Shown here: positions 9,034 to 20,118 of the stretch, piece after piece | Numbering within the stretch: position 1 is the first letter of the stretch | How the letters are laid out: every line of letters starts with the position of its first letter | NCBI GenBank assembly: GCA_963169045.1 | Contig: CAUJDF010000103.1 | Coordinates: 62,001 to 126,000, forward strand | Length of the DNA: 64,000 nucleotides | Direction of reading: 5' to 3' | From: Myxococcota bacterium | Lineage (GTDB): Bacteria > Myxococcota_A > Bradymonadia > UBA7976 > UBA1532 | Made by a program: the position numbers and the translations under genes | Notes under the pieces: model-generated | The model's database searches: none | What the model was told of the DNA's origin: nothing | What the model saw: only the letters and a program-made list of their open reading frames with translations

Positions 9034-11889
9034 TCAGTCGGTCGAACCGCGATGGGCGCGGGCGAGCAGCTCCGCGAGGTGCGTGGCGCGCCGGTCGGTG
9101 CAGCCGTGAATCTGCTCGCGACACGAGAAGCCATCGGTGACGATCGTCGTGTCGGGCGCCGCGGCGCGCACCGCGGGCAGCAGCACGCGCTCGCCGATGG
9201 CGACGGACACGTCGTAGTGCTCCGCGTGGAAGCCGAAGCTGCCCGCCATGCCGCAGCAGCCGGCGTCGGGCGCGTCCACCTCGAGGCCGGCGGCGCGCAG
9301 GAGCTCCACGTCGGCCTCGGTGCCCATGATCGCCTTCTGGTGGCAGTGGCCGTGGAACAGCACGCGCCCCTTCATCTTCGGGGGCACATATCCCTGTTTC
9401 TTCAAGAATTCCGCGAGTGTGAACGTGTTGCGCGACAGCTTGCGGGCCGTCTCGTCGTCGGGAAAAAGGTTGCGCAGCTCGTCGCGGAAGACGGCGACGC
9501 AGCTGGGCTCGACGCCCACCACGGCGACGCCGGCGTCGACGTGCGGGCGCAGCGCCTCGAGGATGTCGGCGAGCTGCGCCCGCGCCTGCTTCAGCAGCCC
9601 GAAGTCGTAGAGCGGGCGCCCACAGCACAGGGGGCGCTCCGGCAGCATCGGCGCGAAGCCGGCCGCCTGAAGCACGTCGGCGGCCGCCTCGAGCACCTGC
9701 GGCTGGAAGTGGTCGTTGAAGGTGTCCGGCCACAGGATGACGCGCTGCCCGAGCGCCTTGGGCCGCTTCCGGAACACGCGCCGGAACGGCTTCTTCGCGA
9801 ACCGCGGGAACGCGCGCTGCGGCGCCATGCCGGCGAGCTTGCGCGCGAGCGTCGACAGGCCCGGTGCGTTGACCGTCGCGTTGGCCAGACCGGGGGCGAG
9901 CGCGGCGAGGCGCGACCAGCGCCGGATCTGCCCGAACGCGTGCGCCTGCCGCGGACGGAAGCGGCCCTCGTAGTAGTGCGCGAGGAACTCGGCCTTGTAG
10001 GTGGCCATGTCGACCCCGGCCGAGCAGTCCTTCTTACAGCCCTTGCACGACAGGCACAGCGACAGCGACTCGCGCACGCCCTCGTCCTGCCAGCGCTCGG
10101 GCAGCGAGCCGTGCGCCATCTCGTAGAGCAGCTTCGCGCGCCCGCGGGTGGAGTGCTGCTCCTCGTGCACGGCCATGTAGCTCGGGCACATCGTGCCGCC
10201 GCCATCGCGCCGGCACTTGCCGATGCCGGTGCATCGGCCCACCGCGCGGCCGAACAGACCGTCGTCGTCCGGGTACTGGAAGAACGTGTCGAGCTTCGGG
10301 TGCGCGAAGCCGGGCCCCAGGCGCAGGTTCTCGTCCATGCGGTACGGATCGACGACCTTGCGCGGGTTCATCTTGCCGTGCGGATCCCATACCTTCTTGA
10401 AGTCGGCGAAGGCCTGGACCAGCTCCGGACCGAACAGCTTCGGGTACAGCTCGGCCCGGCTCTGACCGTCGCCGTGCTCCCCGGACAGCGATCCGCCGTA
10501 GGACACGCACAGATCGGCCGCCTCTTCCATGAACCGGCGGTACTTCTGCACCCCCTCGGCCGTGACCAGGTCGAAGTCGATGCGCGAGTGGATGCACCCC
10601 TCGCCGAAGTGGCCATAGATGGTGCCGAAGTAGCCGAACCTGCGCAGGAGCTCTTTGTAATCGCGCAGATAGCCGCCAAGGCGCAGCGGGTCGACCGCGG
10701 CGTCCTCCCAGCCGGGGAACGTGCTGCGGCCGTCGGCGAGGCGCCCGGTGGCGCCGACCGCGGCCTTGCGCGCGTCCCACACCATCTTCTGCGCCTTGGG
10801 GTCCTCGAGCAGGCGCGTCGGCCGGCCGCCGAGCTCGGCCTGCAGCGCGCGCGCCTTCGCCGACGCCTCGGCCACGGTGTCGCCGCCGAACTCGACCAGC
10901 AGCCAGCCGCCGCCCTCGGGCAGCAGCGCGAGGCCCTTCGCCTCGAGGCCCTTGGCGCGCATCGTGTCGACGAGCCCGGCGTCGGTGCCCTCGAGGCCGA
11001 GCGGGCGGTGGGCGGCGACGCGCGGCACGTCCTCGGCGGCGAGCGCGACGTCGGGGTAACCGACGAGCAGCGCCACGCGGTGCTTCGGCCACGGCACGAG
11101 CCGCAGCGTCGCCTCGAGGATGGTGACGCATGTGCCCTCGGTGCCGACGAGCGCGCGCGCCACGTTGAAGCCGTTCTCGGGCAGCAGCTCGTCGAGGTTG
11201 TAGCCGGAGACGCGCCGCGGGATCTTCGGGAACCGCTCGCGCACGAGGTCGGCGTAGCGGTCGCGCACGGTTCGCAGGCCGCCGTACACGTCGGCGCGCG
11301 GTCCCCCGGCGGCGAGGATGGCGCGCAGCTCCTCGTCGCTCGTCGGCCCCACCGTCAGGCGCAGGCCGTCGTACGTGACGACCTCCATCGAGATCACGTT
11401 GTCGGAGGTCTTGCCCGCGAAGATGGAGTGCTTGCCGCAGGCGTTGTTGCCGAGCATGCCGCCCAGCGTGCACCACTGATCCGTCGACGGATCGGGCCCC
11501 CACGTGAGCCCGTGCGGCTCGACCGCGCGGCGCAGGTGCTCACAGATGACGCCGGGCTCCACACGCACCTGACGCCGCTGCAGATCGATATCGAGAATGG
11601 CGTTCAGATGGCGGGAGACGTCGAGGATGACCGCGACGTTGCAGCACTGACCGGCGAGGCTCGTGCCGGCGCCGCGCGTGAGCACCGGAGCGCCGTGCTC
11701 GTGACACACCTCGAGCGCCGCGATCACCTCGTCCGTCGAGCGGGGGACGACGACGCCGATGGGCATCTGGCGGTAGTGCGACGCGTCGGCCGCATACATC
11801 GCCCGCGCGTCGACGTCGAAGCGCACCTCGCCCTCGAGGCGCCTGCGCAACGCACGCTCGAGGTCCAACGCGTCCACCTTCGTCGCCAC
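9034..11889 (-). CDS. FAD-linked oxidase fused to Fe-S (CCG-domain) reductase
   Basis: The 951-aa protein starts at GTG 11889 behind GGAGGA. The first half is a PCMH-type FAD-binding domain plus FAD-oxidase C-terminal domain (residues about 40-470; motif TRGAGTSLAGQ contacts FAD in this family). The second half has two clustered Fe-S motifs (CxxxxxCRRDGGGTMCP near 550 and CLSCKGCKKDC near 610) and two CCG-type domains (CCGRPLYDFG near 755, CCGMAGSFG near 878) as in GlcF/LdhE-type subunits. This YdiJ-like fusion oxidises a D-2-hydroxyacid such as lactate, glycolate or 2-hydroxyglutarate and passes electrons on. The substrate cannot be read from sequence. Its 5' end overlaps the preceding reading frame by 166 bp. 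Confidence 0.93.
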   Translation of the reverse strand: MATKVDALDLERALRRRLEGEVRFDVDARAMYAADASHYRQMPIGVVVPRSTDEVIAALEVCHEHGAPVLTRGAGTSLAGQCCNVAVILDVSRHLNAILDIDLQRRQVRVEPGVICEHLRRAVEPHGLTWGPDPSTDQWCTLGGMLGNNACGKHSIFAGKTSDNVISMEVVTYDGLRLTVGPTSDEELRAILAAGGPRADVYGGLRTVRDRYADLVRERFPKIPRRVSGYNLDELLPENGFNVARALVGTEGTCVTILEATLRLVPWPKHRVALLVGYPDVALAAEDVPRVAAHRPLGLEGTDAGLVDTMRAKGLEAKGLALLPEGGGWLLVEFGGDTVAEASAKARALQAELGGRPTRLLEDPKAQKMVWDARKAAVGATGRLADGRSTFPGWEDAAVDPLRLGGYLRDYKELLRRFGYFGTIYGHFGEGCIHSRIDFDLVTAEGVQKYRRFMEEAADLCVSYGGSLSGEHGDGQSRAELYPKLFGPELVQAFADFKKVWDPHGKMNPRKVVDPYRMDENLRLGPGFAHPKLDTFFQYPDDDGLFGRAVGRCTGIGKCRRDGGGTMCPSYMAVHEEQHSTRGRAKLLYEMAHGSLPERWQDEGVRESLSLCLSCKGCKKDCSAGVDMATYKAEFLAHYYEGRFRPRQAHAFGQIRRWSRLAALAPGLANATVNAPGLSTLARKLAGMAPQRAFPRFAKKPFRRVFRKRPKALGQRVILWPDTFNDHFQPQVLEAAADVLQAAGFAPMLPERPLCCGRPLYDFGLLKQARAQLADILEALRPHVDAGVAVVGVEPSCVAVFRDELRNLFPDDETARKLSRNTFTLAEFLKKQGYVPPKMKGRVLFHGHCHQKAIMGTEADVELLRAAGLEVDAPDAGCCGMAGSFGFHAEHYDVSVAIGERVLLPAVRAAAPDTTIVTDGFSCREQIHGCTDRRATHLAELLARAHRGSTD

Positions 11890-13043
11890 GGCGTCCTCCT
11901 TCGCGGATGCACGCCGGGGGTCCGCGTGCGCGCACGCCGATCTACCGCGGGCGCGCCGCCGTTTCCACGACCGAGACGCCACAGGCCGAGCGCGGCGAGT
12001 GCGAACGCGGGCGCCGCCGGCCCGGGGACGTCGGGCGCGGCGTTGCAGAACCACGCGCGGATGGGCTCCGTCGGCTCCTCGCGCGCGAGGTCCAGCCAGC
12101 GCGCGTCGCAGTAGTCGTTCGCCGGACCGCAGCCCTCGCGCGCGGCGAACAGCGGCGTCGCGGTCCCGTCGAGCGCGCCCCGCGGATAGTCGGGCCGCTG
12201 CATGCCCTCGCCGGCCGCGGCGAGCACGGCGGCGGTCGCGCGACGGGCCGCCGCGAACCGTTCGGCGTCCTCGGCGCTCTCGCCGACGTTGCAACGGTCG
12301 AGGCGCGCGGAGTGGGCGATCCCGTCGCGCATCTCGTGAAGGCCGCCCTGGATCGCCTCGACGAAGTTCGCCACGCCGGTCGCGCGCAGCTCGGCGTCGC
12401 GCAGGACGTGGGTGAACGCGTCCTGGACGGTGTGCGCCATCTGCCCGAGACGGAAGGCGGGCCCGAACACCTCGACCTCTTGCTCGCCATAGAACGCGAA
12501 CGTCCAGCGCGCGCCGCGCACCGGATCGCCACGGTCGTTCCAGAGCGCGTGGGCCGCGGCGAATCGCGCGATCAGCACCGCGTGGGCCTGGTCGAGGGCC
12601 ACGCGCATGCCGGACGCGTCGTCGTCGCCGGATCGGCGCAGCGCGTGCTCCGCCTGGTAGGCTTCGTCGATGTGGGTCTCGCGCGTCTCGTTGAGCTTGA
12701 CCGGCGAGAAGCCGCGCGTGTCCGGCTCGCGCACGCCGGCGACGAGCGAGGCGAGCACGAACCGCCGCGCCGCCGGCAGTTCGCCAAGGCCGAAGCGTTC
12801 GGCGACCGCGTCGATGAATGCGCGCGTGGCGCGGTCGCCCGGAACGCCGAGCGCCTCGGCCCGCGCGGCCATCGCGTCGAGCAGCGGCGCCAGCGACGCG
12901 TCGTCGTCGGCGGACCACGGCGCGCCGATGGCATCGAACGCCGCCAGCGTGAGGCGCTCGTGGCACGGATCGGCCGAAGTCGCCTCGATCTCCCAGGCCT
13001 GCGCCCCCACGGGCAGCAGCAGCGCGAGCAGCGCCCCCCTCAT
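11724..13043 (-). CDS. Exported protein with phospholipase C-like His motifs; C-terminus probably frameshifted
   Basis: The 439-codon frame starts at ATG 13043, overlapping the stop of the upstream gene as ATGA. It has a signal peptide (LLPVGAQA). His/Asp-rich motifs (PCHERLT, THIDEAYQ, MAHTVQDAFTHVLRD) resemble zinc-dependent phospholipase C/P1-nuclease-like proteins, which is a weak assignment. Near residue 365 there is a Pro-Gly-Pro then hydrophobic segment (VPGPAAPAFALAALGLWRLGR) that looks like a C-terminal sorting anchor. After it the frame continues for about 70 Arg/Thr/Ser-rich residues that overlap the FAD oxidase gene and look non-coding. A one-base shift would reach a TAG at 11944-11942, a far more natural end. 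The start is well supported, the end is not. Confidence 0.65.
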   Translation of the reverse strand: MRGALLALLLPVGAQAWEIEATSADPCHERLTLAAFDAIGAPWSADDDASLAPLLDAMAARAEALGVPGDRATRAFIDAVAERFGLGELPAARRFVLASLVAGVREPDTRGFSPVKLNETRETHIDEAYQAEHALRRSGDDDASGMRVALDQAHAVLIARFAAAHALWNDRGDPVRGARWTFAFYGEQEVEVFGPAFRLGQMAHTVQDAFTHVLRDAELRATGVANFVEAIQGGLHEMRDGIAHSARLDRCNVGESAEDAERFAAARRATAAVLAAAGEGMQRPDYPRGALDGTATPLFAAREGCGPANDYCDARWLDLAREEPTEPIRAWFCNAAPDVPGPAAPAFALAALGLWRLGRGNGGAPAVDRRARTRTPGVHPRRRTPWRRRWTRWTSSVRCAGASRARCASTSTRGRCMRPTRRTTARCPSASSSPARRTR

Positions 13044-13705
13044 GGCACGCTCCACTCGATCCCGACGAGCGTCTGGTAGGTGAACACGGTCAGCGGGATG
13101 CCTTCGATCACCGGCACCGCGACGTCGAGCGAGAGCGGCGTGAGCTCGAAGGCGAGCCGGTCCGAGAGCGCCCAGCGCAGCCCCGCCGGGCGCACGTCCA
13201 CGAACCATCCGACCTCACCCGCCTCGTCGATCGCCGTGTCCGAGAGGAGGACGCTCGCCCCCACGGCGATCGACGTGCGCACGTGCCCCAGGAAGTTCAA
13301 CAGCTCGACGCCCGCGCCCACGTTCAGCATGTCGAGGCGCTGCGTCTCCACGGTGAGGTCGAAGACCTGGTCCAGCTCGACGAGCCCGTAGCAGCCGAGG
13401 CGCGAGAAGCGGTAACCGCCATACAGGCCCGGGCTCCAGCGGCCGACCACGACGTTGCGCGCCGTGTCGTACACGCTGCCGCCGACGTGCAGTTGCAGCC
13501 ACGGCGCGTTCTCGTTCGTGACCGAGTCCAACAGGATCGCGTCGCCGGGCACCGGCAGCTTCTCCCGCGGGTCCTCACCCTTCTCGACGGGCACCACGAT
13601 CACGTCGGGCGGCTTGTCCGGGTCCTGATCCTGCCCTGCACGTGCAGGCGCCATCCCCAAGAGAAAGCAGAAGGCCACCACGTCGACGCGGACGCTCATC
13701 ATCAT
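13040..13705 (-). CDS. Exported predicted beta-barrel protein
   Basis: The 221-aa product has a signal peptide (GMAPARA) and alternating hydrophobic/polar strands rich in aromatic residues (LYGGYRFSRLGCYGLVELDQVF, split by charged turns), as in small outer-membrane barrels. Three consecutive ATGs (13705, 13702, 13699) offer possible starts, none with a good ribosome binding site. Its stop overlaps the next start (ATGA at 13043-13040), so the two exported proteins are co-translated. No specific family was recognised. Confidence 0.7.
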   Translation of the reverse strand: MMMSVRVDVVAFCFLLGMAPARAGQDQDPDKPPDVIVVPVEKGEDPREKLPVPGDAILLDSVTNENAPWLQLHVGGSVYDTARNVVVGRWSPGLYGGYRFSRLGCYGLVELDQVFDLTVETQRLDMLNVGAGVELLNFLGHVRTSIAVGASVLLSDTAIDEAGEVGWFVDVRPAGLRWALSDRLAFELTPLSLDVAVPVIEGIPLTVFTYQTLVGIEWSVP

Positions 13706-13880
13706 GCCGACGTTCGCGCACGGCCCGTGGATTCGCCCCGTTGGGCGTCCCCCCATGGCCCCCCCCTCTCTCCCCCCATGCTCATGGGATGGATCTGCCC
13801 CCGCACTTCCCGTAAAGATCCGCCGTGCGTCGACCGATTGACTGGTCGCGGCGAAGAAGCAACGTGGGAGGAGCTGCGAG
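13706..13880. other. Divergent intergenic region
   Basis: This 175-bp gap between divergent genes must hold both promoters. It contains C-runs, an imperfect stem CGACC...GGTCG around 13829-13846 and a possible CDS-proximal GGGAGGAG ribosome binding site for the plus-strand gene. No clear -35/-10 pair was found. Confidence 0.3.
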
Positions 13881-14624
13881 ATGGTGCGTGCGAACGAGCT
13901 GGTGATCACCTTGATGGCGGCCCTGGCCCTGAGCGCCTGCGGCGACGACGGCGGCGGCGGCGGCGGCGATCCGGAGCCGGTGACCGACCAGAACACGCTC
14001 AACCTCGCCAAGACGTCGGCCCAGAGCACGTCCTCGCTGGCGGGCATCCAGGCCGGCGCCGACGCCTCGGCGGCCCAGACCCCGGTGAGCACGGTCGGCA
14101 ACTCGGTGATGGCCCTCGCCAACCAGTACCGCGCCGTGAAGCTGCAGGCCCAGGCGATGTCGCAGGGGCTCTCGGCCGCCGTCCTCGAGCAGGCGCAGGC
14201 CGCGGGCGACAACGGCACGATCACCTTCGAGAACAACCACCTCTCGGCCAACCTGCACTACGCGCAGAACACCGGCGCCGGCGAGTCGATCATCGATTAC
14301 GTCGCCGAGATGGACATCATCCCGATCGACGGCGGCGGCTGGACGTTCGACGGCACGTTCGGCATCGCATACTCCGGCACGACCAGCGGCTACGACATCG
14401 ACTACGACTACGACGCGGAGTACAGCGGCCTGAAGCTCGACGCGACGAACTGCGCCGTCGCCGGCTCGATCTCGGTCGACTACGACCTCAGCATCAGCGG
14501 CGGCGCGCTCGACCAGCTGCCGGCGGCGCAGCGGGCCCAGATCGCCGACCAGATCGGCGGCGAGGGCAACATCACGTTGAACTTCGGCCCGAACTGCGGC
14601 GACGTCACCGCCGAAGGCACCTGA
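13881..14624 (+). CDS. Hypothetical lipoprotein
   Basis: The 247-aa protein starts at ATG 13881 behind GTGGGAGGAG. It has a signal peptide and lipobox (LALSAC), a Gly-rich spacer, an Ala/Gln/Ser-rich helical region (residues about 35-100), then a strand-rich part with repeated Tyr-Asp pairs (GYDIDYDYDAEYSG) and two cysteines (residues about 194 and 240) that could pair. No known domain was recognised. It is probably an envelope protein of unknown role. Confidence 0.75.
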   Translation: MVRANELVITLMAALALSACGDDGGGGGGDPEPVTDQNTLNLAKTSAQSTSSLAGIQAGADASAAQTPVSTVGNSVMALANQYRAVKLQAQAMSQGLSAAVLEQAQAAGDNGTITFENNHLSANLHYAQNTGAGESIIDYVAEMDIIPIDGGGWTFDGTFGIAYSGTTSGYDIDYDYDAEYSGLKLDATNCAVAGSISVDYDLSISGGALDQLPAAQRAQIADQIGGEGNITLNFGPNCGDVTAEGT

Positions 14625-14700
14625 TCCGCACGCGCGCCCTGCCGTAAGCTCCGCTCCGTTGCGTCGTCGGGTGGACCGTCCACGCACGATCGGAGCTCCC

Positions 14701-16896
14701 ATGAACACCCGCTGGATCGCCCTCACCTGCCTGCTGGCCACGGCCTGCGCCGAAGACGACAAGAACGCCTCGACGCAGCCGCCGCCCGACCCGGGCGCGC
14801 CGGTGAACGTCGCCCCGCCCGAAGGCATCGCCCAGGTGCACGCGCTCGTCGAGCAGGCGCGCGCCATCGACGCCGACGGCCTGCTCGCGCGCTACAACCC
14901 CGAATTCGTTGCGGATCTGGCGTTCGACCCCGCCGACGCCGCGGGGCTCGACCTCGTGCAGGCCTCGCCCGTCTCGCTGAACGAGGCGGAGCTCGCGCGG
15001 CTCGGCGCGAAGGGTTTCGTGATCGCCGACCGCCACCAGTTCCCGTCGTTCGCCTACGGGTACGAGACGATCTACATGGCGGACCTGCCGCTGTTCGTCT
15101 CGGCCGACTCCGTGCTCGAGGCGGTGCACCGCTCCTACGACGACCTGCTCGCGCGCATCGAGGTCGAGGCGCTCGTGCCCGCGCTCGATCTCATGCTCGT
15201 GCGCATGCGCTCGCGCCTGCAGGCGGGCGCCGCCGACGCGTTCGGTGAGGCGACGGTGCGCGACGTCGACGAGTACCTGGCCGTCGCGCTGTCGCTGCTG
15301 CGCGGCGAGGCGGTGGCGACGGTGGCCGGCGGTGCCGACGGCACGGTCGAGGCGTTCGTCGAGAAGGCCCTGGCCGCCGACGGCCTCCAGCAGGTCGGCC
15401 TGTTCGGCACGTCGCGCCAGATCGACCTGTCGCAGTTCACCCCGCGCGGGCACTACGTCAACGAGGAGCAGCCGCAGCTCGCGCACTACTTCCGCGCGAT
15501 GATGTGGCTCGGGCGCATCGACATGCGGCTCGTCGAGACGATGCCCGACGGCGCGCGCGTCTTCCGGCGGCGCCAGGTCGAGGCGGCGCTCGCGCTGCGC
15601 GCGACGATGGACGACGAGGCGACGCGCGCCTTCCGCCGCGTCGACGACACGGTGCGCGCCTTCGTCGGCGAGTCCGACAACATGACGCTCCCCCAGCTCG
15701 AGGCCTTCGTGGCCGACCTCGGCGGCGGCGATCCGGCGGCGGCGCTCGCCGCGCGCGACGACGCGGCGCTGGCGGCGCTCATCCTCGAGAAGGGCTACGG
15801 CGCGCAGAAGATCCTCGGCGAGTTCATGTCGAACCCGAACGGCGGGCAGACGCTGCCGCTCCACGCGACGTTCCTGCTGCTCGGGCAGCGCTACGTCGTC
15901 GACTCGCACGTGTTCTCGAACGTCGTCTACGACCGCGTCGGCGCCGGCACGGTGATGCGCATGATGCCGGACCCGCTCGACGCGGCCTTCGCGGCGCTCG
16001 CCAACGACCAGGCCGCGCAGCTGCTCGAGCCCGAGCTGCGCAAGTACCCATACGCGCCGGACCTCAACGCGATGCGCGTCCTCGTCGACGCGCACGGCGA
16101 GCAGTTCTGGTCGGCGAACCTCTACAACCTGTGGCTCGGCGCGCTCCGGGCGCTGTCGCCGGGCGAGCCGCTGCCCTCGGTGTTCGGCACCGAGGCGTGG
16201 GGCCGGCGCGTGCTCAACGCGCAGCTGGCGTCGTGGGCGGAGCTGCGCCACGACACGCTGCTGTACGCGAAGCCGTCGTACACGAGCGGCGCCGGCTGCG
16301 AGTTCCCCGACGCCTACGTCGATCCCTACCCCGCGTTCTGGGCGGCGCTCGAGCGCTTCGCCACCCACGGCCAGCAGGTCGTCGACGGCCTGGCCGACGT
16401 GCCGGCGGCGCAGTCGGCGCGCCGCTGGTTCACGACGCTCGGCGAGGTGAGCGCCACGCTCGGCGACATGTCCGAGCGGCAGCTGCGCGGCGAGCCATTC
16501 AGCGAGGAGCAGATGGCGTTCATCAACCGCGCCGTCTTCGTCGAGCAGGGCTGCGGCTCGCCGATCGGCGTCGACGGCTGGTACGGCGACCTGTTCTTCG
16601 ACGGACCCAGCGGCGCCGAGTACGACCCGACGATCGCCGACGTCCACACGCAGCCCACGGACGAGGGCGGCGCCGAGGTCGGGCGCGTCCTGCACGTCGC
16701 CACCGGCAGCCCGCGCGTGATCGTCGTGACCGCCGAGACGTGCAACGGGCCGCGCGCCTATGTCGGCCTCGTCTCGTCCTACAACGAGGTCGTCACCGAG
16801 CAGTTCGAGCGCCTCACCGACGCCGACTGGGTCCGCCGGCTCGACGCCGACCGCCCGCCCGAGGTCCGCTGGATGCAGGACCTCGTCGTTCGCTGA
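14701..16896 (+). CDS. DUF3160-like lipoprotein
   Basis: The 731-aa product starts at ATG 14701 (GGAG seven bases upstream) with a signal peptide and lipobox (LLATAC). The mature protein has the hallmarks of the DUF3160 family: a GFVIADRHQ...GYETIYMADLPLFVSADSVLEAVH block near residues 105-145 (shown here with gaps) and a C-terminal part describing a compact, conserved domain with EYDPTIADVHTQP and YVGLVSSYNEV motifs. Proteins of this family are exported and of unknown function, common in Myxococcota and some Archaea. It ends 8 bp before the alkylation repair gene, so the two are probably co-transcribed although unrelated in function. Confidence 0.82.
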   Translation: MNTRWIALTCLLATACAEDDKNASTQPPPDPGAPVNVAPPEGIAQVHALVEQARAIDADGLLARYNPEFVADLAFDPADAAGLDLVQASPVSLNEAELARLGAKGFVIADRHQFPSFAYGYETIYMADLPLFVSADSVLEAVHRSYDDLLARIEVEALVPALDLMLVRMRSRLQAGAADAFGEATVRDVDEYLAVALSLLRGEAVATVAGGADGTVEAFVEKALAADGLQQVGLFGTSRQIDLSQFTPRGHYVNEEQPQLAHYFRAMMWLGRIDMRLVETMPDGARVFRRRQVEAALALRATMDDEATRAFRRVDDTVRAFVGESDNMTLPQLEAFVADLGGGDPAAALAARDDAALAALILEKGYGAQKILGEFMSNPNGGQTLPLHATFLLLGQRYVVDSHVFSNVVYDRVGAGTVMRMMPDPLDAAFAALANDQAAQLLEPELRKYPYAPDLNAMRVLVDAHGEQFWSANLYNLWLGALRALSPGEPLPSVFGTEAWGRRVLNAQLASWAELRHDTLLYAKPSYTSGAGCEFPDAYVDPYPAFWAALERFATHGQQVVDGLADVPAAQSARRWFTTLGEVSATLGDMSERQLRGEPFSEEQMAFINRAVFVEQGCGSPIGVDGWYGDLFFDGPSGAEYDPTIADVHTQPTDEGGAEVGRVLHVATGSPRVIVVTAETCNGPRAYVGLVSSYNEVVTEQFERLTDADWVRRLDADRPPEVRWMQDLVVR

Positions 16897-16904
16897 GGAG
16901 TCGC

Positions 16905-18002
16905 GTGGAGCCGTTCAAGAACCTGTTCAGCGTCACGGTGATCGAGCAGATGGCCGACCATCTGCGGCGCGCGTGGCCGCCTTTCGATCGCGACGGCTTC
17001 GTCGCCGCGGCGAGCGCCGGCCTCGACGCGCTCGAGCTGTCGGCGCGTTCGCGGCAGATCCAGGCGGCGCTCGGCCGCTTCCTGCCGCCCGACTTCCCGA
17101 CGGCGGCCGACGTGCTGCTCGCGGCGCTGCGACCGCCGGAGGGCGGCGAGGGCGTCGCCGGGATGGCCCTCCTGCCGATGACCCACTACGTCGGCGAGCA
17201 TGGCATCGGGCACTTCGATCGCGGCCTCGACGCGCTGCGCGAGATGACGAAACGCTTCTCGGCGGAGTTCGGCATCCGCGCCTTCCTGCTCGCCGACGCG
17301 CCGCGCTGCCTGAAGACGCTCGCGACGTGGGCGCGCGACCCGGACGAGCGCGTCCGCCGCCTCGTGTCCGAGGGCACGCGGCCGCGGCTGCCGTGGGCGA
17401 CGCGCCTGCCCGCGTTCATCGCCGATCCGTCGCCCGTGCTGCCGCTGCTCGAGGCGCTGCGCGACGATCCGTCCGAGGACGTGCGCCGCTCGGTGGCGAA
17501 CCACCTCAACGACATCGCGAAGGACCACCCGGACCTCGTCGTCGACCTCGCCGCGCGCTGGCTGCGCGACGCGCCGCCCGCGCGCGAGCGCCTCGTGCGC
17601 CACGCGTGCCGCACGCTCGTGAAGAACGGCCACCCGGGCGCGCTCGCGGCGCTGGGCCACGGTCGCCCCGTCGTGCGCCTCGATCGCCTCGACGTGCGCA
17701 CGCCGCGGGTCCGCCTCGGGGAGGCCCTGGTGTTCTCCGTCTCGATCGCGTCCGAGGCCGAGACGCCCCAGGACCTCGTCATCGACTACGTCATCCACCA
17801 CCGCAAGGCCAACGGCCGCACGTCGCCCAAGGTCTTCAAGTGGAAGCGACTCCGGTGCGCGGCCGGCGAGGCGCACACCGCCGAGCGACGCCATCCCATC
17901 CGCCCGATCACCACCCGCGCGTACTACCCGGGCGAACACTTCGTCGAGGTGCAGGTGAACGGCGAACCGCTCGGCCGGGCGAGCTTCGAGCTCGTGATGT
18001 GA
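16905..18002 (+). CDS. DNA alkylation repair protein (HEAT-like glycosylase family)
   Basis: The 365-aa cytoplasmic protein starts at GTG 16905 behind GAGGAG. Its sequence matches the HEAT-repeat DNA alkylation repair family (AlkC/AlkD type, PF08713): EPFKNLFS at the start, the conserved block RRLVSEGTRPRLPW near residue 155, and DPSEDVRRSVANHLNDIAKDHP near residue 190. These enzymes excise alkylated bases by cradling DNA in the HEAT solenoid. The last 100 residues form a beta-rich domain (DYVIHHRKANGRTSPKVFKWK) that is found in AlkC-type members. No adaptive-response regulator lies nearby. Confidence 0.9.
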   Translation: MEPFKNLFSVTVIEQMADHLRRAWPPFDRDGFVAAASAGLDALELSARSRQIQAALGRFLPPDFPTAADVLLAALRPPEGGEGVAGMALLPMTHYVGEHGIGHFDRGLDALREMTKRFSAEFGIRAFLLADAPRCLKTLATWARDPDERVRRLVSEGTRPRLPWATRLPAFIADPSPVLPLLEALRDDPSEDVRRSVANHLNDIAKDHPDLVVDLAARWLRDAPPARERLVRHACRTLVKNGHPGALAALGHGRPVVRLDRLDVRTPRVRLGEALVFSVSIASEAETPQDLVIDYVIHHRKANGRTSPKVFKWKRLRCAAGEAHTAERRHPIRPITTRAYYPGEHFVEVQVNGEPLGRASFELVM

Positions 18003-18076
18003 TCGGGACGCGCCGAACCGCCGTCCTTCGACGCGCATCCGAATTCGTGAAGGGGGAGGTCCCCGCGGGACGCGTC

Positions 18077-18373
18077 ATGACCATCACCCACAAGCCGACT
18101 CGCGACGAGCTCATCATCCAGCTGCTGCGCCCGCTGCGCCGCAAGGGCAAGTTCGGACGCAATCACACGACGCCGTTCGAGAACGTGTACGTCCACGGCG
18201 TGCCGCCCCACGAGCGGGGGCACGCGCGCGACCTCGCGCTCGAGCTGGTGCACGACGGCTGCCTCGCCGAGAAGCCGAGCGGCGGCCGGCGCCACGTCTG
18301 GCTCACCCGCAAGGGCCTCGCCGAGCTCGCGCGCGCCGAGGCCGCGCTGCTGCACGACGCGCACGCGGCCTGA
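18077..18373 (+). CDS. Small hypothetical protein, winged-helix-like
   Basis: The 98-aa protein starts at ATG 18077. A GTG about 30 bp upstream, with a nearer GGGGGAGG, is a possible alternative. The sequence is compact and basic (LIIQLLRPLRRKGKFGRNH) and closes with HVWLTRKGLAELARAE, which resembles the wing and last helix of small winged-helix DNA-binding proteins. That likeness is weak. It follows the alkylation repair gene by 74 bp on the same strand. Confidence 0.55.
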   Translation: MTITHKPTRDELIIQLLRPLRRKGKFGRNHTTPFENVYVHGVPPHERGHARDLALELVHDGCLAEKPSGGRRHVWLTRKGLAELARAEAALLHDAHAA

Positions 18374-18489
18374 TCACGGCCGCGCGACCGCGACACATCC
18401 CGGACGCTCAGACGACACACGGGGCCGCCCGGAGGGCCGGGGCGCCCTGCCACCACGCGCCGTTGCCCACGGCGAAGGAGGGGTCGTCG

Positions 18490-20114
<1,625 letters not shown>

Positions 20115-20118
<4 letters not shown>

